A stretch of DNA of 61,519 nt from a virus, in the IMG/VR virus record IMGVR_UViG_3300032213_001563, positions 1 through 61,519 of that record, one strand, 5' to 3'. The notes under the pieces were generated by a model. The model was not told where the DNA came from. It saw only the letters and a list, made by a program, of their open reading frames with translations, and did no database searches. Positions 38,693 to 46,780 of this stretch are shown piece by piece (the stretch's first letter is position 1; every line of letters begins with the position of its first letter). Position numbers and translations under genes: made by a program.

Positions 38693-39376
38693 TTAGGCAA
38701 GTCGTTTCCAAACACGCGGATTGGAGGTCGCATCAAAGTCGTCGGGACGAACAATCCCGGCTGAAGGGTTCTCCGCATCGGTGCCTGGGAACAACCGCCA
38801 TGTCTGCATCTCACTGGCGATGTAGCACATGATGAGGAGCCCGTCCCGTCCAAGGGTAATGACGCTGTCAAGGGCATTAGACCCTCCGCCAGTCAAGGCG
38901 TCAATCTCGCGTAGATACAGCGGAGCGGTCGGAACCGTTTCATACGCTGGCTGGACAGCACCAGCCACAGAGGCGCTTTGGCTGACTTCCAATGTTACCG
39001 GTGATGTAGAGAAGCTAGTGTAGCCAGAGACTACACGAACCTCGAAAGTAAGTGGCACGACGCCTTGAGAAGCCAGCGCAGATACAATAGAGCTGACTGC
39101 AAAGCTTACGCCGGGAAAGCGATAGACCGTCGAAGCCCCGCGCCCAAAGATTGACGCATTGTTAGCAAACACAATCGGTGTCCTAGATCCAGGGCCAGCA
39201 TACGCGACAAGCGCAACAGTGCTGCCAGCAGGTAGAGGAACAACACGTCCATTAGTAGAGAAGCTGACGTCAACAGGGATAAGGTCATCCCTTCGAGCTG
39301 TGAGCTTGCGGATTGGAGTGCGAGCTCGTGGAGAGCTGACCAAGATATGGTCGGAGAGATCGACGTGTAACTTCAT
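38693..39376 (-). CDS. Fibre or baseplate-like protein, 227 aa
   Basis: The protein is beta-rich throughout, with Ser/Thr/Val-rich strands (DDLIPVDVSFSTNGRVVPLP, AGSTVALVAYAG) and a C-terminal part (GRDGLLIMCYIASEMQTWRL) resembling the end modules of fibre or hub proteins in related phages. No signal peptide. It lies 3 nt upstream of the fibre gene and probably joins the fibre to the particle. Confidence 0.55.
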   Translation of the reverse strand: MKLHVDLSDHILVSSPRARTPIRKLTARRDDLIPVDVSFSTNGRVVPLPAGSTVALVAYAGPGSRTPIVFANNASIFGRGASTVYRFPGVSFAVSSIVSALASQGVVPLTFEVRVVSGYTSFSTSPVTLEVSQSASVAGAVQPAYETVPTAPLYLREIDALTGGGSNALDSVITLGRDGLLIMCYIASEMQTWRLFPGTDAENPSAGIVRPDDFDATSNPRVWKRLA

Positions 39377-39378
39377 TT

Positions 39379-39651
39379 TTAGTCCAAGCTGGCTTTGCCA
39401 AACTTGATCTCGACTTGGTTGACGAAGCCTGACTCACCGTCATCTTCGCTTTCCTCGTCGCCTTCTTCGCCACAGCCACACTCGCTTCCTTCCAAGCTGA
39501 CGAGGGTCAACTTGTTACCGGCTTCGAGCCGGATCTCTGCCATAGCCGCGAAGGTGTCACCTACTTTGACTCCCTCAGGAAGTTCAAAATCTTCGGGCAT
39601 GGGGAACATTTGCATCGCGGGAATAGGGTAGAAGGGGTTCAGGGGTATCAT
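39379..39651 (-). CDS. Small acidic virion protein, 90 aa
   Basis: The start at 39651 gives MIPLNPFYPIPAMQMFPMPE. The upstream start at 39693 lies beyond a 10-bp hairpin and is less likely. The middle is beta-like (DTFAAMAEIRLEAGNKLTLV), followed by an acidic stretch with two cysteines (SECGCGEEGDEESEDDGES). It is directly after the capsid gene, where capsid decoration or stabilising proteins are common. That role is inferred from position. Confidence 0.5.
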   Translation of the reverse strand: MIPLNPFYPIPAMQMFPMPEDFELPEGVKVGDTFAAMAEIRLEAGNKLTLVSLEGSECGCGEEGDEESEDDGESGFVNQVEIKFGKASLD

Positions 39652-39658
39652 AGAATTA

Positions 39659-39684
39659 GGGGAGGAGGTTTGACCCTCCTCCCC
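39659..39684 (-). terminator. Hairpin after the capsid gene
   Basis: Perfect 10-bp stem, GGGGAGGAGG with CCTCCTCCCC, 6-nt loop, located between the capsid stop and the next start. No T-run follows, so it may attenuate transcription or protect the 3' end of the capsid mRNA rather than fully terminate. Confidence 0.6.
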
Positions 39685-39700
39685 GTCATTCATTCACACC

Positions 39701-41014
39701 TTACGGAGCGACCGGAGTCGGATCGGAGGTGGCGTCGCAAGCCAGACCAGCAACGCTAGGAGCGCAGCGGCGGAAGCGGAACACCGACGCAAGGTCCGGG
39801 GAGATTGGCTTCGCAGCGCAGCTCAGCACACCACGGAAGAAGCCAATCGTCCCGTCAGGGTTGGTGGTTTCGTGCGGGATGTTGAGCCAGCGGAAGTCGC
39901 CCATGTAGTTCTGGGCGGTGAAGGCGGTGCCGCCGCCAGGAGCGGTGAGGGCCTTCGGAACCTGGAACTCCAGGGCTTCGCGAACGTAAACGTAAGCTTC
40001 TTCGATGTCAGCGACTTCGTAGGCGCTGTTCAGAATGAACTTGCGTCCATTGGTGGTTTCCACTGGAACGAACGGAAGGACTTCGGAGAAAGCTGCACTG
40101 ACGATGTTGAACCGGCGAGGGAACATGTCCACGAGGTAGAACCAGCCCTTGTAGGAGCGTTCCACACCCAGAGGAGCCAACAGCTCATTGACGCGGGAGT
40201 TGTTGTAGCGGAAGTCGTCGCGCAGATTCAGCGCACCGATACCACGGAACAAGAACTCCTGGGCTTCAGGGCTGAGCACCACGGCATAAACCGGGCGACC
40301 ATTTTCCATACCCCAAGGCTCAGCGCCTTCGCGGACGAGCTTGAGATAGACGCGGTCAAGGATGCCCTGAGAGATATGTCTCATGGCAGCAGTTCTAGCT
40401 GCGTCATCTGCACCGGCTGGAACAGCCCACGTGTCAGAACCGTCAACATTGGTCATTGTGGAAGTGACCACCACTTTGCTCTCGGCCATGTCGGCGTAAG
40501 CAGAGCGGTAGTAGGATTCCCAAGCCCACTTGGTGTTGTCCTTGAGGATGTTGAACATCGCCGTGAGCTGATCCCGGCGCTTCGCAGCAAAGCGAAGGTC
40601 ATGGACGCAGATCTTGGGGCTCTGCACAGCAGCCTGCTTGAGGCCGTAGGAGCGAACCGTCTGGCCAAAGCCGATGGTAGCTGGGGTAGGTAGGCAGGTG
40701 CCGAGCGTCTGAGGATTAGGGTTCAGCGAACCGTCCAGACCACCAGGAGCGCCGTCGTTGCCGAAGTACTGCTGAGTGTTGACGTCGGTCCAGGTCAGGC
40801 CAGCGCCGTTACCCGGAAGGGAGCGTTCCCATGTGAGGACGTTAATGACGTCGCCCATTTCGTCAGGGAAAGAACCGCGCTGAGCGAGGTTGATCCATGC
40901 GGAAGTGTTGAGCGACTTGGTGTAGATGTCAGGGCCAATGCGGCCAGCCTCGTTGACGAGGATGGAGTTCACAGAGTCGAGCTGAGCTGCGGAGAGAGTA
41001 GCGATAGCGGGCAT
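39701..41014 (-). CDS. Major capsid protein
   Basis: I start this 437-aa protein at the ATG giving MPAIATLSAAQLDSVNSILV; the longer frame from 41065 adds a Ser-run segment and lacks support. Order (portal, scaffold, this gene), length and composition fit a HK97-fold or similar major capsid protein: mixed alpha/beta, no membrane segments, with strands near the C-terminus (FILNSAYEVADIEEAYVYVR). It is followed by a strong intercistronic hairpin, as expected for a highly expressed gene. Confidence 0.7.
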   Translation of the reverse strand: MPAIATLSAAQLDSVNSILVNEAGRIGPDIYTKSLNTSAWINLAQRGSFPDEMGDVINVLTWERSLPGNGAGLTWTDVNTQQYFGNDGAPGGLDGSLNPNPQTLGTCLPTPATIGFGQTVRSYGLKQAAVQSPKICVHDLRFAAKRRDQLTAMFNILKDNTKWAWESYYRSAYADMAESKVVVTSTMTNVDGSDTWAVPAGADDAARTAAMRHISQGILDRVYLKLVREGAEPWGMENGRPVYAVVLSPEAQEFLFRGIGALNLRDDFRYNNSRVNELLAPLGVERSYKGWFYLVDMFPRRFNIVSAAFSEVLPFVPVETTNGRKFILNSAYEVADIEEAYVYVREALEFQVPKALTAPGGGTAFTAQNYMGDFRWLNIPHETTNPDGTIGFFRGVLSCAAKPISPDLASVFRFRRCAPSVAGLACDATSDPTPVAP

Positions 41015-41117
41015 AACAGAAGAAGAGGAGGATGAGGTTGACTGACGGTGGGCTCCCCGAGCCAAGGGAATGTAGGCTCTTAGATCTCTGGCAGTGAACG
41101 GTATTAGAGTTACCGAG

Positions 41118-41160
41118 CGAACTCGCCGTCAAACTATGACGAGCCCTCCGTCAGTCAAGA
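41118..41160 (-). promoter_or_regulatory. Possible promoter before the capsid gene
   Basis: On the minus strand TTGACT is followed, after 16 bp, by TAGTTT inside the 150-bp spacer between scaffold and capsid genes. The spacer also has a short inverted repeat (GACG...CGTC). A capsid-specific promoter would make sense, but the -10 is poor. Confidence 0.3.
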
Positions 41161-41166
41161 AAAATC

Positions 41167-42321
41167 TCATCGACCCCCAAGCCCTGCCTCGATCGCGTCA
41201 AGGAACGACCCAGGTTTAGCGCCTGACGCTGGAGCACTGCCGCCGGGAGCTGGCGTAGCTCCTTTGAATGCTCCGATCTGACGCTCCAGTTCGGCGATCC
41301 GATTGCTCTTCTCACGCAACGCCTTAGCTACTCTAGGCAATGCAGCCCCAGCGTAGGCAATATAGGCGCGAAGTCCTGGATCTGCGGAGTTGAAATCCAC
41401 GGTGTCGGCTTCAGCGCGAATAGACTTGGCGGTCGCCTCGTCTGCCAGGAAAGGAAGCTTTTGGGTCAAGAGTTCCCAAGTTTCGTCAGAGGCTGCCTTC
41501 TGCTTGCGAAGCTCTTCGACCGACTGACGGCGCTGAGTTTCAGCGCGTTCGAGCTCAAACTTCTTCAGAGTCTCCGCAGCGTTCTCCTCAAGAGCAACCT
41601 TGGTGTCAACCACCGCGTCAAACTCTTCGGCAGCGCGGTAAAGCTTCAGGCGGTCAGGTTCGAGCATCGTCTCGGCTAGTTGGGCCAGCTTTCTGACACG
41701 ATCCTTACGATTGCCCTCAACCACGGCAGCGTTAAGTGCCTCAAGATCAAGCTCATAGGTATCGGCAAGATCCTCAACGACAGAGCGAATCGACTCAATA
41801 GGCTGGGTCACACGTTTCTGATACTCTTCGGTAGCTTCCAGTTTGATGCCAGTGATCTCACGCTCGTAGGTTTCGAGCTTCTCACGCAGCGAGCTAACTT
41901 CCGCCTCAGCCGCTTTGAGTTTGTTCAACTCTTCAGCAGGGACTTGGGAAGTCGAAGCTTCTTCGTACTTGCGCTTCCACTCTTTGATCTCGGACTTGAG
42001 TTCTTTCCAGCGGTTCCCAGCTTTTTCCGTCAAGCCTTCAGGAACGACGTCATCGTCGGTGTCGGGCTTCTGGGTTTGAGGGGTGGTTTCGTCAGGCTTG
42101 TCTTTACCGAGGAAAGACGCCATGTCGTCATCTCCAGAAAGAGTAGTTTCTCCAGAGGCGGGAGGAGTAGTTTCTCCAGAGGCGAGAGGAGTAGTTTCTC
42201 CAGCAGCGGGAGGAGTAGTCTCTCCAGGGGAGGGGGCCGGTGTGGAGAACAGGTCGTCAAGTCCGCCTAAGCGGTCGATGATCGTGCTAGTGTCTGGGGT
42301 GTCGGTGGGTGCGTCTGGCAT
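41167..42321 (-). CDS. Scaffolding protein
   Basis: In this 384-aa protein the N-terminus is a tandem GETTPPASGETTP-type repeat (four copies, coded by 24-bp GGAGGAGTAGTTTCTCC-like DNA repeats). The body is long charged coiled coil (RWKELKSEIKEWKRKYEEAS, LKAAEAEVSSLREKLETYER) and the C-terminus is Gly/Pro-rich, ending FLDAIEAGLGGR. Highly helical, acidic, between portal and capsid genes: the standard profile of a procapsid scaffold, which is removed during DNA packaging. Confidence 0.75.
   Translation of the reverse strand: MPDAPTDTPDTSTIIDRLGGLDDLFSTPAPSPGETTPPAAGETTPLASGETTPPASGETTLSGDDDMASFLGKDKPDETTPQTQKPDTDDDVVPEGLTEKAGNRWKELKSEIKEWKRKYEEASTSQVPAEELNKLKAAEAEVSSLREKLETYEREITGIKLEATEEYQKRVTQPIESIRSVVEDLADTYELDLEALNAAVVEGNRKDRVRKLAQLAETMLEPDRLKLYRAAEEFDAVVDTKVALEENAAETLKKFELERAETQRRQSVEELRKQKAASDETWELLTQKLPFLADEATAKSIRAEADTVDFNSADPGLRAYIAYAGAALPRVAKALREKSNRIAELERQIGAFKGATPAPGGSAPASGAKPGSFLDAIEAGLGGR
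42150..42240 (-). repeat. 24-bp repeats in the scaffold gene
   Basis: Four tandem copies of a 24-bp unit built on GGAGTAGTTTCTCCAG encode the GETTPPAS repeats of the scaffold N-terminus. Slippage could change the number of units without breaking the frame. Confidence 0.7.
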
Positions 42322-42359
42322 TTTGGGCGTGGGTTATGGGGTGATTAAGTGGAAGGTTT

Positions 42360-42701
42360 TTAAAGGCTAGCTGAGTCGGGAGGAGAACCAGCCCAACTCC
42401 AAGCACCTAATGATTCAATCTCTCCGGCTTTACGAGCGCGGGACATTGACGCTTCATCGACTGACGGGAGGTTGCGCAGTGCTTTTAGACAAGCTTCCCA
42501 GCCTGCATGGAACTGGTGGCAAAGCGCCCCGGCCCCTAGATCTGAACTAGGTAGTGGCTTGGGCGAATTCATCTGCCGAAGAACAGCGAATGCGCCTACC
42601 ATGTAAGGTTGGCGCAACGCTGATTCGAGTTGAAAGCGGTAGGTTTCTGATTTGGACCACTCGGCAAGGGTGGTTGGTGTTGGCGGTGCTGTATCGGGCA
42701 T
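42360..42701 (-). CDS. Hypothetical protein between portal and scaffold, 113 aa
   Basis: This is a soluble helical protein: SETYRFQLESALRQPYMVGA, then a Cys/His/Trp block GALCHQFHAGWEACLKALRN. It resembles small proteins next to podovirus portal genes that have no assigned role. It starts 6 nt after the portal stop and shares the late transcript. Confidence 0.55.
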   Translation of the reverse strand: MPDTAPPTPTTLAEWSKSETYRFQLESALRQPYMVGAFAVLRQMNSPKPLPSSDLGAGALCHQFHAGWEACLKALRNLPSVDEASMSRARKAGEIESLGAWSWAGSPPDSASL

Positions 42702-42707
42702 AGGAAA

Positions 42708-44972
42708 TTATACACCAAGTCGGCGGAGCTTAGCTGCCTCCTTGGCGTCATTTAGCGCCTGCTTCTGGGCAAACTCAGCTTGACGTAGCTGAATCTTCTG
42801 CTGGTGCTCTTCTTGTTTCATCTGCAGGCGCAGATTGTGTTCGATCAGTTTCCGCTCCATTTCAGGAGGAAGAGATTGATCTTGTGGTGCTTCGGCTTGC
42901 TGGCCTTCCGCAGCGGCGGCTTCTTCAGCCTTACGAGCCTCTGCCTTGAGCTTCTCTTGACCGTTCCAGATCATTTCGCCGTATTGCTGGAGCTGCTGAC
43001 GATAGACGGCGGCCATGTCAGAGATAGCAGGGTCAACCCCGCCCATCTCGACATGCTGAGTCGCATGAGCGTGAAGCATAACCATTGGTTGAACAGCCTC
43101 AGCAAGAGTAGTCGCACCGGATTCTAGCGCGTCAAAGTATTGGCGCAGGCGAGCGTCGTGGTGCTTCAAGTGGATGAGGTGCAGCTCGTTCGACTGAGCT
43201 TGAATGTCCTCTCCACTTATCAAGTGTGAGTTCTCCAACACAGCCAACTTGTCATCAATAGTTGGGCGAGGTTCGGTCTTCTCAGGGACGTAACGATCTG
43301 CCAAGTCATACCCAACACGAGCGGCCACACGGTCGCGCAGAAGGTTATGTCTCCCAACGTCGTCGAAAGATGGAGCTTCTCTGGCCAGCTCATTGAGGAT
43401 AAGCTGACGAGCCTCGGGAGACCCGCCACCCACAGCACGGTTCACAGTGCAACGGTCAAAGTCGATGACACCAAAAGCTTCTTCTGGGATTCCGTCTTCG
43501 AGGATGCGGTCGCGTAGTTCGGTAATCAAATCACCGCCGGGCAGGTCACGACCGTAGTCAAGGTTGAAGGCGCGACGAGCAACTTCGCGAAGCAGGTTCT
43601 GGAAGGGCTCATAGAAAAGATTCAGGCTCGTAATGCTGAGCTTGCTCATGCGGGCAACATAAGCTTCGACCTCGAACCGAGTGCGCTCTTTGTCGTCAGC
43701 AAACATGCCGACCGAGCTGTATTGGCCAGACTTGCTCTGCAACAGTGAAGACATGTCGCTGATAACCGGCATCGCGTTGCTGGATAGGTTCGGGATCGTG
43801 CGCTCGATAACTTTGTTGCCGGGCGTCAAGATCGCGTATGGGCCGTAGTAAGTCAGCGATAAGTCAGCGAGCGCCTGCTCGTCAGCGGGCTGGATCATCA
43901 CCGAGCTTGACAGCATGGCCGCGTCAACCACCTGATTTCTCAGACGGTTGGAGACTTGGATGTGCGGGTAGATCTTGTAACCGAGGCCGCGAATGCTGTG
44001 CATGTAGCCGTTAGACCCGATGCCGAACATGAATACATGGAACGGCGGACGGTTGGCCGGATACTTGTCTTCCTTCTTGTAGATGAACTTGTCCGGAGTG
44101 CCGATGTCAAGGAACTGGTAGTGGGACCACATTCCAGAGAACTCCTTGACCCAGAGATGGCCAATCGGAATCTCATTGCCAACACAGTCAAAGTAGAGGT
44201 CATTGTTCTTCAGGCGCTCTTGAACCTGCTCCCAATCCATGACGCGGCGGTCGCCAGCAGCATTGACGGACTTGACCAAAGCTTCACGAACCGCCGCTAC
44301 ATCCCAGCCTAGCTCGGCTGCTTGCTCAGGGTTTTTAATGAAGGAGAAAAGCTGAGACGGGCGGTAACGCTGGATGCTCCCAGCAAGCTCAAGAGAGCCG
44401 GGATCAGCGAGCGTGTGGCGCGGGAAAAAGAAATCGCCCAGCTTGGCAACATGCCATCGCCAGTCGAGGTGGTCAGGATAGTAGCAGACGGAGATGCCGT
44501 CGGCCACAAAATGGTGGCAGCAATAGAGGAACCGATGGAAAAAGCTTCCCCACTTACGCAGCATACCAGTGAAATGCTTGCTCATGGACGACTCATAGCG
44601 CATACGCTCGGGAGCCGAGAATGAGTTAGGTCGCAGACGGAACCTCAGGAACTCGTCGGTGTTGGAGAACAGATCGACGTAACCGCTCATGCTAAACTCA
44701 AGCATTGCACCGGCCTCGTCAAAGTTCAGGTTTGACCTACCGCCTTGCCCGGTCTCGACGAGGTCTTCATCGCGATACGGGCGCTGCCCGTCAAACATTG
44801 CCTGGAATTGAGCACGCCCCCGGCTCGACTCGACATCGTCGTCAATCATCTTGTGCAACGATGCGTGAGCTGACTTTGAATCCGCGATACGGCGATCTGG
44901 GATCTTACCTGCTGAGGAAGCTGTGAGCAACCCGTCGTCGGTCTTCTGAAACTCTTGGTAGGCGTTCTGCAT
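42708..44972 (-). CDS. Portal protein
   Basis: This 754-aa protein is mixed alpha/beta, with a charged helical C-terminus (GQEKLKAEARKAEEAAAAEG, then MERKLIEHNLRLQMKQEEHQ) like the barrel and crown regions of long podovirus portals. Segments such as AMLEFSMSGYVDLFSNTDEF and DWRWHVAKLGDFFFPRHTLA fit the portal clip/stem core. The length (700-800 aa) and position after the terminase support a head-tail portal ring through which DNA is packaged and ejected. The leader is A/C-rich with no Shine-Dalgarno sequence. Confidence 0.75.
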   Translation of the reverse strand: MQNAYQEFQKTDDGLLTASSAGKIPDRRIADSKSAHASLHKMIDDDVESSRGRAQFQAMFDGQRPYRDEDLVETGQGGRSNLNFDEAGAMLEFSMSGYVDLFSNTDEFLRFRLRPNSFSAPERMRYESSMSKHFTGMLRKWGSFFHRFLYCCHHFVADGISVCYYPDHLDWRWHVAKLGDFFFPRHTLADPGSLELAGSIQRYRPSQLFSFIKNPEQAAELGWDVAAVREALVKSVNAAGDRRVMDWEQVQERLKNNDLYFDCVGNEIPIGHLWVKEFSGMWSHYQFLDIGTPDKFIYKKEDKYPANRPPFHVFMFGIGSNGYMHSIRGLGYKIYPHIQVSNRLRNQVVDAAMLSSSVMIQPADEQALADLSLTYYGPYAILTPGNKVIERTIPNLSSNAMPVISDMSSLLQSKSGQYSSVGMFADDKERTRFEVEAYVARMSKLSITSLNLFYEPFQNLLREVARRAFNLDYGRDLPGGDLITELRDRILEDGIPEEAFGVIDFDRCTVNRAVGGGSPEARQLILNELAREAPSFDDVGRHNLLRDRVAARVGYDLADRYVPEKTEPRPTIDDKLAVLENSHLISGEDIQAQSNELHLIHLKHHDARLRQYFDALESGATTLAEAVQPMVMLHAHATQHVEMGGVDPAISDMAAVYRQQLQQYGEMIWNGQEKLKAEARKAEEAAAAEGQQAEAPQDQSLPPEMERKLIEHNLRLQMKQEEHQQKIQLRQAEFAQKQALNDAKEAAKLRRLGV

Positions 44973-44977
44973 ATTCG

Positions 44978-45718
44978 TTAGGGTTTGCGGCGGATAACTG
45001 TCGGTACCCGTGCAATAACCTCGGATTTAGTCTCCGTGTCAACTGCGACAACTTCGGGGGTTGGCTCAGGAGTCACTTCGGGGGTTGGCTCGGAGACTGG
45101 CGTAGGGGCGCTCTTGCGGGAGACTAGCACCTTGCCCCACGTTCTGGGGACAATGATCTCCGTTCCGTGCGGGTAGCGGTCAACGGCGTCAGTCAAGTGA
45201 GCAAACGTCCCAGCCCGATAAATCTGGCTCAGAGAGCTTGAATGAGCGTGGCGGACGGGAAGGGAGATTCCCTTGACACAAGGGCAGGAGTGGGCGTTGA
45301 GCCGTCGGGAAGCTCCAGCGCGGTACACACCAGTCGTGTGCAGCTCTTGCGGGCCAAGGAAAAGGGAAGTGGCGAAGCGGAGGCTATCCTCGATCCTAGT
45401 TAGCCAGCCAGCCTTACCTACAACAACCGTCCCTGGATCAAACCACAACGTGTGAGGATGCGGGTTGCGGAAGTATGACACCCACAGAAAGTTTCCTGGA
45501 TGCGACATCTGCGACATGAAAACCGCCGACAGGATCACCCCGCCAAACTTGGTCTTTTGACGAAGCTCGGTAGCAAACTTCTCGGCCTCGGCCAAGCATT
45601 CGGTAGCTGTCAAGACGTAAACTTGATGTCCGGGGCCGGGTTCTGACGCGCTCAGTGTATTGAGTAGCGCAGGGAGATGAGGTAGTGCGTCCGGGTAGAT
45701 AGGGATAGTTAGTCGCAT
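44978..45718 (-). CDS. Glycosyltransferase-like protein (GT-A type)
   Basis: From the ATG at 45718 the protein is 246 aa. It starts with a Rossmann-like strand (MRLTIPIYPDALPHLPALLN), then HQVYVLTATECLAEAEKFAT, and LWFDPGTVVVGKAGWLTRIE, reminiscent of the nucleotide-sugar and acceptor regions of small GT-A enzymes. A clear DxD metal motif is not visible (FDPG is in its place). The C-terminus is a Pro/Glu/Thr-rich tail. It is paired with a GT9-like gene upstream, overlapping by 10 nt. Confidence 0.5.
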   Translation of the reverse strand: MRLTIPIYPDALPHLPALLNTLSASEPGPGHQVYVLTATECLAEAEKFATELRQKTKFGGVILSAVFMSQMSHPGNFLWVSYFRNPHPHTLWFDPGTVVVGKAGWLTRIEDSLRFATSLFLGPQELHTTGVYRAGASRRLNAHSCPCVKGISLPVRHAHSSSLSQIYRAGTFAHLTDAVDRYPHGTEIIVPRTWGKVLVSRKSAPTPVSEPTPEVTPEPTPEVVAVDTETKSEVIARVPTVIRRKP

Positions 45719-46779
45719 AACGCGGGGAGATAGTTGCTGACGGGAGGGATGAATCTCCGAATACATATTTTACGGGTCGCAAGCTTGAGCGCAAGTGTTG
45801 GTTTTCTAAACATTCGACGAGCGATCGCATCCTCAGCCCACTCAGGATAGAATTGAAAGTTATCTGCTAGGATCATGCGCTTCGCGTTGTCCCGGCAGAA
45901 CATGTGAAGCTCGGGCGAATACTTGCACTTGTGAAACGCAGCACTGTCAAGGTCGTCAAAGTATCGCGTAGATCTGCCTGGGCAGTCCACACGCCACCCG
46001 CCAGGAGGTGGATTCCAATCAGCGTAAGTCTCGACGAACACCTCCTCAACAGAGGACTGAACCTCTGATCCCCCGAGACCCGGAACTTCTTCAGGGAATA
46101 TGGCTCGGTTAGAGAAGCACGGGCTGGACCCATGGCGAATGTAGATGTTGTCCGGGTTACTGAGGCTGACCTCCGTAATGGCAGGAACATGAGCTCCCTC
46201 AACGATAGCTAACGCAGGTGATTGGTTGCCAATGAACAGCGAAGCACTGAGGCACAGGTCAAGGGTTGACCCACCCCAATCGGTTTCGGGGTATTTGACT
46301 GTTACGGAGCTGGGGATCAGGGGTGAAAAAGCGGCATACTCTTCAGGAGTCCCGACAAAAAAGATGGGGTTGCGCCTCACTGCACTCAACAGAGCGCCCC
46401 ACGGGAACAGAGAGTTGTGCTGCGTCAGTGTTCGTGAGACCACGATATGGTCGCTGACGGACGTCATGCGCTCGAACCAAGGCTTGAAGTCGTATATCCC
46501 ACAATAGTAGCTCATCTTGGCAAGCATTGACCTGCCATCCTGACCACACGGATACGGACGTAAGTCTAATCCATACTGAAGCAGTGGGGGAAGAGCACGG
46601 TAAACCCCTCGAATCCAGCTCATTCGAGAAGCCAGCGCACTGATCTCGTCAAAGTGATCACGCGCCGCAGGCTCACAAGTAGGGTAGTAAACATGGTGGG
46701 GGCCACCAGGGATGCGAGAGAAAATTCCGAGGGCGTAGAATGCCTCGTGAAGGCGTTTCGCCGGAGATACTATTTTCAT
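45709..46779 (-). CDS. Glycosyltransferase family 9-like protein
   Basis: In this 356-aa protein, SDHIVVSRTLTQHNSLFPWG, then PIFFVGTPEEYAAFSPL and LCLSASLFIGNQSPALAIVE, GAHVPAITEV match the C-terminal nucleotide-sugar-binding half of GT-B enzymes related to LPS heptosyltransferases. The N-terminal half is less clear. It starts 1 nt after the terminase stop (the ATG at 46779 is preferred over an upstream in-frame start inside the terminase gene). Targets could be virion proteins, host LPS or modified DNA. Confidence 0.6.
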   Translation of the reverse strand: MKIVSPAKRLHEAFYALGIFSRIPGGPHHVYYPTCEPAARDHFDEISALASRMSWIRGVYRALPPLLQYGLDLRPYPCGQDGRSMLAKMSYYCGIYDFKPWFERMTSVSDHIVVSRTLTQHNSLFPWGALLSAVRRNPIFFVGTPEEYAAFSPLIPSSVTVKYPETDWGGSTLDLCLSASLFIGNQSPALAIVEGAHVPAITEVSLSNPDNIYIRHGSSPCFSNRAIFPEEVPGLGGSEVQSSVEEVFVETYADWNPPPGGWRVDCPGRSTRYFDDLDSAAFHKCKYSPELHMFCRDNAKRMILADNFQFYPEWAEDAIARRMFRKPTLALKLATRKICIRRFIPPVSNYLPALCD

Positions 46780-46780
46780 G

